Position numbers and translations under genes: made by a program
The notes under the pieces: generated by a model
What the model was told of the DNA's origin: nothing
The model's database searches: none
Seen by the model: the letters and a program-made list of their open reading frames with translations, nothing else
Shown here: piece by piece, positions 1 to 7,763 of the stretch
Numbering within the stretch: position 1 is the stretch's first letter
Layout of the letters: every line of letters begins with the position of its first letter
Source of the DNA: Nemertoderma westbladi
Taxonomy: Eukaryota; Xenacoelomorpha; Nemertodermatida; Nemertodermatidae
NCBI GenBank assembly: GCA_032718475.1
Contig: JAUCBJ010005098.1
Coordinates: 1-20,733, forward strand
DNA: 20,733 nt
Direction of reading: 5' to 3'

Positions 1-960
1 TCACTATAACTCGTTCCTCGTCTCACACTCTCATCAAAAAATCATCTCTGGTTGGGTAGTTCCCCTTAGACACAAGCTAGAATTCAACCAATAAGTGAGC
101 AGGACATTCATTCATTTCGATTAGGATTGTAAAATTAAATTCAAACATGAGATGGTCTACTGCTTGGATTAGTACACATCAATCACATTATTTGTTAAAC
201 GAACGGATGAAGTGGTAGGCATTCACCAGCGGCAGCATAGTGTAAAGATGATAGAAAAAATAAAGTATTGAGGGTCTTCAGCTGGTTATATTATATTAGA
301 TAAAGATATAATAGTAAACGTTTTCGACCTACCGGTCTGCATCTGACTATGAACTGGCAACTAACAGGTTGTCCTGTTATCAAATTTGTGCTACTTGTAT
401 TTTTCGTGCCACACATTGACACATATCCAAAAATGCCTTACTCAACTATGTAGGATATGTGCTAGTGCCATATTCGTGATCAGCATCCCAAAAAACCTCT
501 ATGGTCATTAAATTAATTTGATTTTGTCGTGATTTTTCACATCTATTTATACTACTTGTTTTTTTCATGCCCGAAGGGGCACATTCAAAATTACCAAAAA
601 TGTTCTCGAATGTTTTATTTAAGTTATATAATCGTGATCTGCAAATAAATTTATTTTAGTGAGCCATTTTAGCGAAAAGTTTTTGAAAATTTTAGCACGA
701 AAAATAATGGCGATGGGTGCCAGAAAGGGACCACAGCACCAAAACTAACAAAGCCATGTAAATGGCGTTTTCGCTCTTGGATAGCCCATTAAATTTTAGG
801 AAAAGGTTCCGGTTTTCCCAACAAACCTGACACAAAGATACAGATGATCTACAAAAACATTTCTAAAATTATCCCCCCCCCCCCCCGGGCCAAATAGAGT
901 TTAAAATGTTTAGTGTATCCAATGATTGTAATGTAATGTAAGAGCGTCAATTGTGCTCTA
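1..960. other. AT-rich non-coding stretch with a diverged repeat
   Basis: No gene is recognisable on either strand. Two diverged blocks starting near 390 and near 550 both open with a 'ctacttgt' plus T-rich segment, then 'tgcc', then 'ccaaaaatg', and later share 'cgtgat'. They look like about 1.5-2 units of an old repeat with a period near 160 bp. A run of 14 C lies at 873-886. If the minus-strand Helitron-type gene ending at 1007 continues through an intron, the next exon would lie here or beyond the window edge, but I could not find one. Confidence 0.4.
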
Positions 961-1006
961 CCTATAAATTATTGATTATAAGGTGAAAAACTAATGCCAT
1001 ATTTAC

Positions 1007-1671
1007 CTGGATACTGCAAAACGTCGAGGCATCTTCCCTGATGACAACCTCTTCAGAATCATCATGAGCTCTCACAATATCGCGATGTCGTGTGTGATAT
1101 GAAGTTGGTTCATCAAGAGTAAGATCAGTGGTTTCATCGTTAATACAGCTGACCATTGATTCCGGCAGGACTTCATTTGGCACCATCTGAATTCGTTGAC
1201 TGTCAATCAACACATTTTCGTAGAGATGGTTATTACTTGCAAGAAATGATAACAGAGCATTCACTTTTTCTCTTCGAATTAAACACCTCTTTTAGCTTTG
1301 AGTGATTGTTTTAATGTCATTGGACCAGCTAATATTAAACAAAACGAAGATACTGTGTCAGCTATCAACCGTGGCAGTTTTAATACTGCAGGAGTATCAG
1401 GTTGCCCAAAAACTAGTGTATGTGATTGCATCATCTTATTTGGTCCTCTTCTCATTACTAAAGTTTTTAGTATATGTGAACAGCGTAATACGACATTCCA
1501 CTCTCCATCAGTTGCATCAACTAATTCTTGAGGTAAGTCACCAAGAAGAAAACCTGCGGCAATGGAAAATTTGGGAGGGGAATCTTTGGTCGTCTTTCGT
1601 TTAAGAGAGCCTAGGCATGGTTTAGAAATAGTAAATAAAACTTGGATCAGGAAAATCGCTGCTGATTTCAA
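1007..1671 (-). pseudogene. DUF6570-like region of a Helitron-type protein
   Basis: The segment 1279-1671 contains PPKFSIAAGFLLGDLPQELV and later LILAGPMT, both typical of the DUF6570 region found just before Helitron_like_N in animal Helitron proteins. The adjoining segment 1007-1264 continues with FLASNNHLYENVLIDSQRI, matching the usual 'NN-L-Y--V-ID' continuation of the same region. The two pieces are in different frames with a stop between them near 1265-1280. The coding match fades at 1007, where CCAG|GTAAAT on the minus strand makes a good 5' splice site. DUF6570 has no proven activity; its neighbour domain in intact elements is the HUH replication nuclease. Confidence 0.7.
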
Positions 1672-1924
1672 AGCCTCTTGGTGACATTAGTAAACCTTTT
1701 AGTCGTTTGTTGTACCTTGCTGCACAATATGAATCAATTAAACTGTTACTCGAAGGAACATATAATTTCATCTTGAACAAGGATATGTAATATTCCGACA
1801 AAATTTGTTTCTCACAGTCACTATAAAAAATCAATTCATCGCAAACAGAGCATGTTCTCTGTCCCATACCATTATTTCCCAATTGTTTTATAGCTTTGTT
1901 CCATACACGTTGACGGTCCTCCAA
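1622..1924 (-). pseudogene. CxxC-containing segment upstream of DUF6570 (Helitron-type)
   Basis: An open stretch of 100 codons contains TCSVCDE and, further on, SPRGFEIS. In Helitron-associated proteins a CxxC knuckle precedes the DUF6570 region, and this segment sits in exactly that place, overlapping the next segment (1279-1671) in another frame. The overlap shows a frame change near 1630-1670. The start is arbitrary because the segment is internal to a once-longer protein. It probably formed half of a metal-binding site. Confidence in the family link is moderate because the motif is short. Confidence 0.5.
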
Positions 1925-1972
1925 TGTTGGAATGTATAAGATTTCTCTATCACCATTTTCAGTCCGAATCCG

Positions 1973-2520
1973 TTATGCGTTATTTGCACATTTCGACGTA
2001 GCGGCACGTTTTCTAATCTGTTCTGGGTTGGCATGATTAGCAGCTGCAACACTCATTCTGTGGACTTCAGCGTTGGCAGACTGTGACGCAGCGGCACGTT
2101 TCCTAAGCTGTTCTGGGTTGGGACGATGTGCAGCTACACCACGCATTCTGTGGACTTCAGCATTGGCAGACTGTGACGCAGCAGCACGTTTTCTAAGCTG
2201 TTCTGGGTTGGCACGATGAGCAGCTGCAACACGCATTCTGTGGACTTCACCGTTGGCAGACCGCGACGCAGTGGCACGTTTTCTAAGCTGCTCTGGGTTG
2301 GCAAGATGAGCAGCTGCAACACACATTCTGTGGACTTCAGCGTTGGCAGACCGCGACGCAGCGGCACGTTTTCTAAGCTGCTCTGGGTTTGCAAGATGAG
2401 CAGCTGCAACACGCATTCTGTGTACTTCAGCGTTGGCAGACCGTGATGCAGCAGCACGTTTTATAAGCTGCTCTGGGTTGGCAAGCTGGGCATCTGCGAC
2501 ACATTTCCTATGTGCATCTT
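1973..2520 (-). repeat. Six 90-bp tandem units encoding a 30-residue charged repeat
   Basis: The landmark 'ctgggttgg' (with one variant) recurs at an exact 90-bp spacing near 2025, 2115, 2205, 2295, 2385 and 2475, so six units are present. On the minus strand each unit encodes a 30-residue block such as NPEQLRKRAAASRSA followed by NAEVHRMRVAAAHLA. The two halves match each other (N-x-E-x-x-R-x-R-x-A-A), so the ancestral unit was 15 residues or 45 bp. The pattern predicts charged alpha-helix and resembles the STPR-type repeats seen in some Helitron proteins, which are thought to bind nucleic acid, although the period differs. The frame stays open over about 147 codons (2416-1973), unlike the broken flanks, and ends at a TAA. 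Confidence 0.85.
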
Positions 2521-2580
2521 TTCTCTCATTTCCAATATTTCCGAAGTATATTCTGATGCTGCATTAATGCATGAAATTTC

Positions 2581-2937
2581 CTATTGTTCCATAGTAGATA
2601 TCCTGCCAACTCCGAGGCAGAAATAATTCACAAAATCTGATACCGCAGAATGAATGGTCAGGGCAGCTTTTCCTTGGGGATCAGAGTTCCCATTAATACT
2701 TCGAGCATGGGAGTCAAATAAAAATAAAGTTTTGTTGTACATGGCCACCATAACAGTAAATCCATTTAATGTAAGAAGAATCTGGTCAGTTATGCGAGAA
2801 ATGCAGGTTTAATTCCGTCATCTAATACTTCAATTAGTCCAGCCAAGACATCTATAATTTCGAAAGTAAATTGAACACCATCCAATATAAAGCTGCGAGG
2901 GATCTCACTGTGAAGCAACGGTTTTCTCCTTCCAGGC
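2581..2937 (-). pseudogene. Cysteine-protease-like domain end (Helitron-associated), FDSH motif
   Basis: The translation contains the segment FLFDSHARSINGN (FDSH codons within 2707-2718), followed by a glycine- and lysine-containing stretch. In Helitron-associated proteins this pattern marks the Asp-x-His part of a papain-fold cysteine protease (OTU or tegument-DUB-like). The matching catalytic Cys would be in an upstream exon, which I did not find. The preceding part reads as a hydrophobic strand-rich segment (SFILDGVQFTFEIIDVLAG). An in-frame TAA near 2790 and a frame change split the domain, and a TAG ends it at 2581. It opens immediately after a splice-acceptor-like TAG. The resemblance to a viral protease fold does not indicate a viral insertion; this domain is common in transposons. 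Confidence 0.6.
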
Positions 2938-2940
2938 CTA

Positions 2941-3850
2941 AAATAAAAATATATTTTAAGGGAGTTTAAGGGAATATTTTAATATATTATGAGGGAGTAA
3001 GCCAAGCCTATATGTGCAAATAATTATCATAGGTAATTATTTTGTTTATTATTTATCGCCGGGTGATAGATAATCACTATTTTGGAAATGGTTGGATAGT
3101 GTAAACGTCTGCGTGTGGTCCCTGGTTATGTGATCTATCTGGCTCAAAGTTTAAATGCATATAACTTTCTACAGTAATAGTTTTGGTTTTAATAGTTTTA
3201 ATAGTAATGGTTTTTACACCAATAGTTGAAAAAAATTTTCACTTTAAATTTATTAAATTCAAGGTGTCTTACAGAAGATATCAATATCTCTCGAAATACT
3301 GGTTGCCATGAAAACATGTACCCTGCACAACTTTCACGATCGCCAACAAGGTTAATTCTGAAATTTTGTGTAATTAAATACAGTAATATTAAGCTACTCT
3401 ATTCTAGCTACACCTTGTTAATGAAGATGATATTCCAGACGTTAATCAAATAATCAAACCAAAAATTTGATTAAACTAGCTACTGGTGCAAAAGATACTA
3501 AATAATCTCGACTATTTATTAACCTCGCTTGCGCTTGCGCTCGGTAAATAAAATGTTTCGTGAATAATGAAAATATTTTCTACTTTTTTTCCCAAGTAAT
3601 AAATAATTATTTTTGTCCTCTCCTTTTAAGGGGGGGGGGGGGGGGGGGGGTAGTCGGATTTGCCAACCTTTTGGTAATGTTTAAAACACACCATAGTATA
3701 TCATGGGATACTAGGACATATATATATATTCTGAAAGGTAATTGGACGGCCTTTCCATTTCTGTGGTCACACATTGGCTAATTGGCTTATCTGATTATCT
3801 GAATTATCTGATTGGCTAATAGCCAATTAAACGAAATTTTGATTGGTCCG
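2941..3850. other. AT-rich stretch without genes; G21 run and short hairpins
   Basis: No coding region is recognisable. A run of 21 G lies at 3630-3650. Near 3515-3550 a short hairpin is possible: TTTATTAACC pairs with GGTAAATAAA around a core with repeated 'gcttgcgc'. Around 3775-3830 the words 'ttatctgat' and 'attggctaat' repeat, including the near palindrome attggctaatagccaat. Confidence 0.4.
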
Positions 3851-3854
3851 TTCT

Positions 3855-4169
3855 TAAAATGTATCTCCTCCTACAATTTTGAGTATTTTGGTCTGAGAAT
3901 TGGTGAGTACGTGCACTGACTATCCCTTTACAGAATCCTTAGAGGAATTTTTGAATTTCGTTTTCAAAATGATTTTATGGCACTTTTTGTGACACGAAGT
4001 CATCAAATTTTCATTTTTATAGACTACATAAGCTTTAATCTAACTTTTCTCGAAAACTAGAGCGAAATTCAAAAATCCATCTAAGGGTTCTGTTCAGGAG
4101 AGACAGGGCTTTCAAACAAAAAAAAAATAACCAAATCGGATAAAGATTGAAGGAGGAGATACATTTTTA
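3855..4169. repeat. Large imperfect palindrome (fold-back, MITE-like)
   Basis: The outer arms match almost perfectly: taaaatgtatctcctcct at 3855-3872 is the reverse complement of 4152-4169 apart from one base. A second inner pair also matches: 3932-3961 against 4071-4100 with three or four differences, both including 'tttttgaatttcg'. The centre is AT-rich and weakly complementary. The whole ~315-bp block could fold into one long hairpin. This architecture fits a fold-back or MITE-type non-autonomous element, but no clean target-site duplication was seen and no transposase family is indicated. Confidence 0.65.
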
Positions 4170-4315
4170 GTGACTAAAAGTGTCCAAAAAATGAAATAGG
4201 AGTAAATGACAAAAACAAAATGTCCTTTTTTGAACCTTACCGCGAAAACTGTCTGTGAATATCAAAGAATGTCAGTTTAATAATGTCCGTCAGTTAGAAT
4301 GATAAACTAACAAGA

Positions 4316-4840
4316 AATTTCGATATGGGATTTTCGGGGTCGGAGATTTCATTTCTGATGTTAATTTTTATGTTTGGTAGAATCTAGACTGTCTGTCTGT
4401 CGGTCTGTATGTCTGTCTGTTTGTCCATCAGTTGTCCGTCTAATTTTAATAAATCACACCAGCTAGCTAAAATTTCCATTTGGGGGTTTTCGGGGTCGGG
4501 CATTTCATTTCCAATATCAATTTTTATGTTTGATAGAGTCTAGGCTGTCTGTCTGTCGGTTTGTCTGTCTGTCTGCTAGTTGTCTGTCCAATTTGAATAA
4601 ATCACACAAGATACCTAAAATTCCCATTGTGGGGGTTTTCTGAGTCGGGCATTTCATTTCCGATGTCAATTTTTATGTTTGGTAGAATCTAGGCTGTCTG
4701 TCTGTCGGTCTGTATGTCTGTCTGCTAGTTGTCCGTCCAATTATAATAAATAACACTGCCTAGCTAAAATTTCCATTATTGTGCTCTACCAGGTTGGAGA
4801 TTTCATTTCGGATGTCCCTTTTTTGTGTTTGACGAAAATT
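4316..4840. repeat. Tandem ~150-bp minisatellite with nested GTCT repeats
   Basis: Units start at 4316, 4470, 4619 and 4768 (spacing 154, 149 and 149 bp), the last being partial. Each opens with 'aatttc' or 'aattcc', then a G-rich 'ttttcggggtcgg' segment, 'atttcattt', 'tttttatgttt', and a (GTCT)n-type tract 'ctgtctgtctgtcggt', followed by 'aataaatcacac' or a variant. Internal expansion of the four-base word is nested inside a longer unit. Confidence 0.9.
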
Positions 4841-4908
4841 TTTAAATTCAATTTACAGAAGATGATGGTTTATATTACCTTACCTGTTTTTTTTTTACTA
4901 CATACAAG

Positions 4909-5370
4909 CGCACTGGTATAGCAGGCCCAGATAAAAGCCATCATCTAGATGCCGTGTTCCTGCCTCTGCTACTGCCCATTTATCGACGATTGTCCCACTC
5001 AATATTATTGAAGCGATGTTTGGGAGCATTTACCCAGAACCAGAATGAAGCTATCAATAGCATCCTATGGACACGTGCTCCAAAATGTCGGTTCATTGGG
5101 GAAAGTCGTTTGTCACTAGCGCTTCATAGCACTGTGCTATATTTCAATCTTGGATGTGAAGGAAGAAGGAGAGTCATGAAGAAATTGTTACAGATTAGTG
5201 ACAATGAAATTCCTTCTGCCTTTCATATTCTTGGGCACAAGCAAAACACGAAGCGAGTTTATAGAGTGTCTGAAAAGTTCCAAAAAAGGGGCCTAAAACA
5301 TAAAAAGGCAATTGATGATGCCAAGGAGAGCCATGAACATTATGCTGCAGGTGCTCATGGTGGATTGTGA
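4909..5370 (+). pseudogene. Mutator-like transposase, C-terminal fragment
   Basis: The frame from 4909 to the TGA at 5368-5370 reads as the end of a Mutator-like (MULE-type) transposase of the kind widespread in invertebrate genomes. The diagnostic stretch is LLKRCLGAFTQNQNEAINSI, followed by a W-x-R-x-P-K segment and LHSTVLYFNLG. The Q-N-x-N-E-x-x-N motif is the hallmark of this region. The catalytic DDE core would be upstream and is not found in this window. The frame has no ATG at its left end and is preceded by a long T tract then 'acatacaag', which resembles a splice acceptor, so this may be a last exon. The tail (KKAIDDAKESHEHYAAG) is basic then acidic. The family call rests on recalled motif patterns. 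Confidence 0.55.
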
Positions 5371-5396
5371 TGAAAATTTGTCAGAGGGAGCCAAAA

Positions 5397-5533
5397 CTGG
5401 TTTATATGGCGTCCAACAAACATGAAAAAGCCAAAATGCATGTAACCTGGTTTATATGGCTTCCAGCAAACATGAAAAAGCCAAAATTATGTAACCTGGT
5501 TTATATGGCTTCCAGTAAACATCAAAAAAGCCA
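5397..5533. repeat. Three tandem ~50-bp units after the transposase fragment
   Basis: Units start at 5397, 5447 and 5496, each opening with 'ctggtttatatggc' and containing 'aacatgaaaaagcc' or a close variant. The first unit lies just 27 bases past the transposase stop, so this is a local duplication in its 3' flank. Confidence 0.85.
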
Positions 5534-5669
5534 ATCCCTCTGCCCTTCCTGCAACACGTTGACGTCGTGGCAGAGCTTAAAACTGAATTTGGATACTTCA
5601 GTTGAACTAAGGCTGCAGGAAATATCATTTGATGGAATCAGCTAAATCAAATATGTCATATAGAACGAG

Positions 5670-5802
5670 AAGTGCAATTAGTGTAAAAAAAAACAGCCAA
5701 GACTGGGTCAGATTTTTTAATAAGTGCCACCATCGGATTCAGCGACCTGAAAAACCCCACAAGAATTATAATTGGCGTTATAAGACAAATCTCTGAGATT
5801 TT
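5670..5802. repeat. Upstream copy of a ~130-bp direct repeat bracketing the LINE
   Basis: This block matches 11764-11894 in the same orientation with roughly 9-12 differences. Both copies begin 'aagtgcaa', run through an A tract, then share 'cagccaagact', 'ataagtgccaccatcgg' and 'aaccccacaagaattata'. The match stops near 5802. The two copies either form a very long target-site duplication of the LINE or are independent copies of a dispersed repeat. Confidence 0.85.
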
Positions 5803-6098
5803 GAAATTTTGAATGGTCCGAAAAGTGCAAGGAAAGGTAAAGCTCTCCTGTTCACTTCGAACTAAAGCTAAAATGTGCTCCTACAACAGCTTTGAGTAAT
5901 TCTGCAGTCTGATGTCTGACTTTTGATAGGCCTACTGCAGCACTGCCTTGGCAGTAATGGCCTACTACTTGCTTTGTAAATTGCTTGCTGGGCCTGGGCT
6001 ATGCCCATTATAAACTATACCATTAACCTACATTCAATCTGGCGTATATGAAACAATATCCAATAACTGATTGACAAACAAAACAGCAGAACAGCATA

Positions 6099-6837
6099 AT
6101 GCTGGCTACCGGTAATAAGCCCGATATCGGACCAGGAGGGGCAGGGACTCGGTCCGGTTCTAGAAACCACTCTAAGGAAAACAAGAATCGAGCTGGTGGT
6201 AATGCAGATGACAATAGGCCTACATCAACCATTGAATCGGCTAACATTGTAGAAATGTTCAAACTCATACAAAATTCATTGTCAGAGTTTAAACACGAGA
6301 CAGCAGCAAAAATGAATGTAATGGCGGATAAAATCGACTCTATGATTCCATCAAATGCAACAAATGTTCTACTTTTGAAGCAGTCCCTCTCAAGCCTATT
6401 TAAATTACGACATATTAATACACGGTATTCCAGAACGTAATCATGCATACAATTCCGTGTGTAATGTTCTGGAGCACCTGGCCATTGATAAATCGACCAT
6501 CGACATTGTCCATCGTCTCGGACGCCGACCCGAAAGGGATGGCCAATCTGGATCCCGCTCTGGTGGTGACCCTTCTTCTTCCACACCCCGTAGCCGACCA
6601 ATCCTCAATAAAGTAAAGTTTACAAAACAACATTCCTGAATTACCGCCCTATCCAGTAAAGAGAAATTAGATACATGAATCTATGTCTCAGCACATCTGA
6701 CCCCCCAACGGGCCGATCTGCTTCGAGAGGCCCGTTCCATTAAGAAGAAAAAGAAAATACATTCGACATACACTTTCAACGGGAACGTGATGATTAAACA
6801 CACCGAAGAAGGGAACCCGATTCTAGTTCGATCATGA
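6099..6837 (+). pseudogene. LINE ORF1 (coiled coil, RRM-like, C-terminal domain), broken
   Basis: ORF1 proteins of LINEs are RNA-binding chaperones that coat the element RNA. From the ATG at 6099 the frame gives a Gly/Ser/Arg-rich head, then a heptad-like helix (roughly residues 46-85) suited to a coiled coil. A frame change near 6400 leads into LIHGIPERNHAYNSV and later IDIVHRLGR, which match the RRM-like domain of ORF1 proteins (the HGIPE and HRLG signatures). Two TGA stops follow (6637-6639 and 6673-6675). The same frame then gives QRADLLREARSIKKKKK and STYTFNGNVMIK, matching the C-terminal domain, and stops at 6835-6837. The TGA codons are compatible with C-to-T decay of CGA Arg codons, but this is inference. 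Confidence 0.7.
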
Positions 6838-6839
6838 TC

Positions 6840-7577
6840 TGAAACCCAATAGTCATCATACTATTTCGGAATCTGCAGATGATGACGATGAGCCCATCGA
6901 ACTAAGTGAGTAAATTAAATTTAATTTAGAAAAATTGCTGTTTGATTATTTCAATTATTCAGAGTCTCTATGATAACTATCTATCCTAATTAATATTATT
7001 AAGTATATGCCAGAGGTCTATATAGGGCATAGGCATTTTTGAGAAAGTATATAGGTGATAGGTGATGTAATGTACATTATATAAATATATTTGCTAATAA
7101 ACATACCGTAAAGCGTAGCTTCAAATATTCCAGTTGCTGGGGCGATTCACCATGGCCCAGTGCATATAATTGATTAAGCTTTTTTACAGTGAACTTCATG
7201 GTATGAAGTAGGCTAATTACTACGAAACTATTGTAAAGTAGTTACTGAACTATTGTTACGACGCTATTGTGAATAATTGCTATTGTGAAGTAATTCCCTG
7301 ACTGCGAAGTAGTTAGGGAACTATTGTGAAGCATTTGCTATGAAACTATTGTGAATAGTAATTGATAGTAATTGATACCCATAAAATTGATAAATTGATA
7401 AATAACCAATGTTAGTAATTGATACTAAAATATTGCGAAGTAACTGTTGCGTAACTATGGTGCAGTAGTCAGGAACTATTTTGAAGATTGTAAAGTAATT
7501 ATTACGAACCAATAATTCTGAATTACGAAATATTGTTAAAAGTACTATTGATGCGATACATGCATGTATTGCATTTG
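6840..7577. other. LINE inter-ORF spacer with a degenerate short repeat
   Basis: No coding region is recognisable between ORF1 and ORF2. From about 7180 to 7550 variants of 'gaactattgtgaagtaatt' and 'gctattgtgaa' recur many times at irregular spacing of about 15-25 bp, giving a strongly decayed minisatellite. The spacer is long for a LINE and may contain a later insertion. Confidence 0.5.
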
Positions 7578-7665
7578 ATATATATATATATATACCTATC
7601 TATCTATCTATACACATTGGGGTAGTCCACAAATGGAGTGTTTTTTGTACATTTGTGGACCACCC
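7578..7665. repeat. AT/TATC microsatellite followed by a perfect-loop hairpin
   Basis: A (TA)n tract passes into (TATC)n at about 7580-7610. It is followed by an inverted repeat: ggtagtccacaaatg (7621-7635) pairs with catttgtggaccacc (7649-7663), with one G·T-type mismatch, around a 13-base T-rich loop. The stem could be the core or end of a small non-autonomous DNA element. No function is implied. Confidence 0.7.
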
Positions 7666-7763
7666 TAATTAATACACATACGTACATACATTGTATTAAT
7701 TTTACCTTTCTAGCCTAGCATCAATTATAAACATATTACATAACCGTCAGACAAATTGCTGAA

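Larger units (their letters stand above)
1007..2937 (-). pseudogene. Helitron-type N-terminal polyprotein region, degraded, apparently spliced
   Basis: Reading leftward on the minus strand, this is a series of protein segments that occur together in large animal Helitron proteins: the end of a cysteine-protease-like domain (2581-2937), a long charged repeat (1973-2520), a CxxC segment (1622-1924) and a DUF6570-like region (1007-1671). The Helitron_like_N and helicase domains that normally follow are absent and would lie left of the window if present. The frame changes several times and stops interrupt it (for example TAG at 2581-2583), so no single intact protein is encoded. A plausible acceptor (T-rich tract then TAG) precedes 2937 and a plausible donor (CCAG|GTAAAT) follows 1007, so the ancestral gene probably had introns. 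The domain assignments come from recalled family patterns. An alternative is a former host gene derived from a Helitron. Confidence 0.7.

Noticed and set aside
1038-1044. Hammerhead core (CTGATGA) on the plus strand
   Set aside because: It lies within the Helitron-type coding match on the other strand, and the following bases give no stem II or GAAA.
2216-2446. Plus-strand ORF over the 90-bp repeat
   Set aside because: It is the antisense shadow of the minus-strand repeat that matches the Helitron-type context.
1973-2520. CRISPR array
   Set aside because: The 90-bp units are contiguous with no unique spacers and encode a repeated peptide.
2581-2937. Endogenous herpesvirus-like insertion, because of the tegument-protease-like motif
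   Set aside because: The motif occurs next to DUF6570 and charged repeats, which is the Helitron-associated arrangement; no viral gene is nearby.
6023-6601. Minus-strand 192-codon ORF
   Set aside because: It is antisense to LINE ORF1, whose plus-strand motifs (HGIPE, HRLG) are clear.
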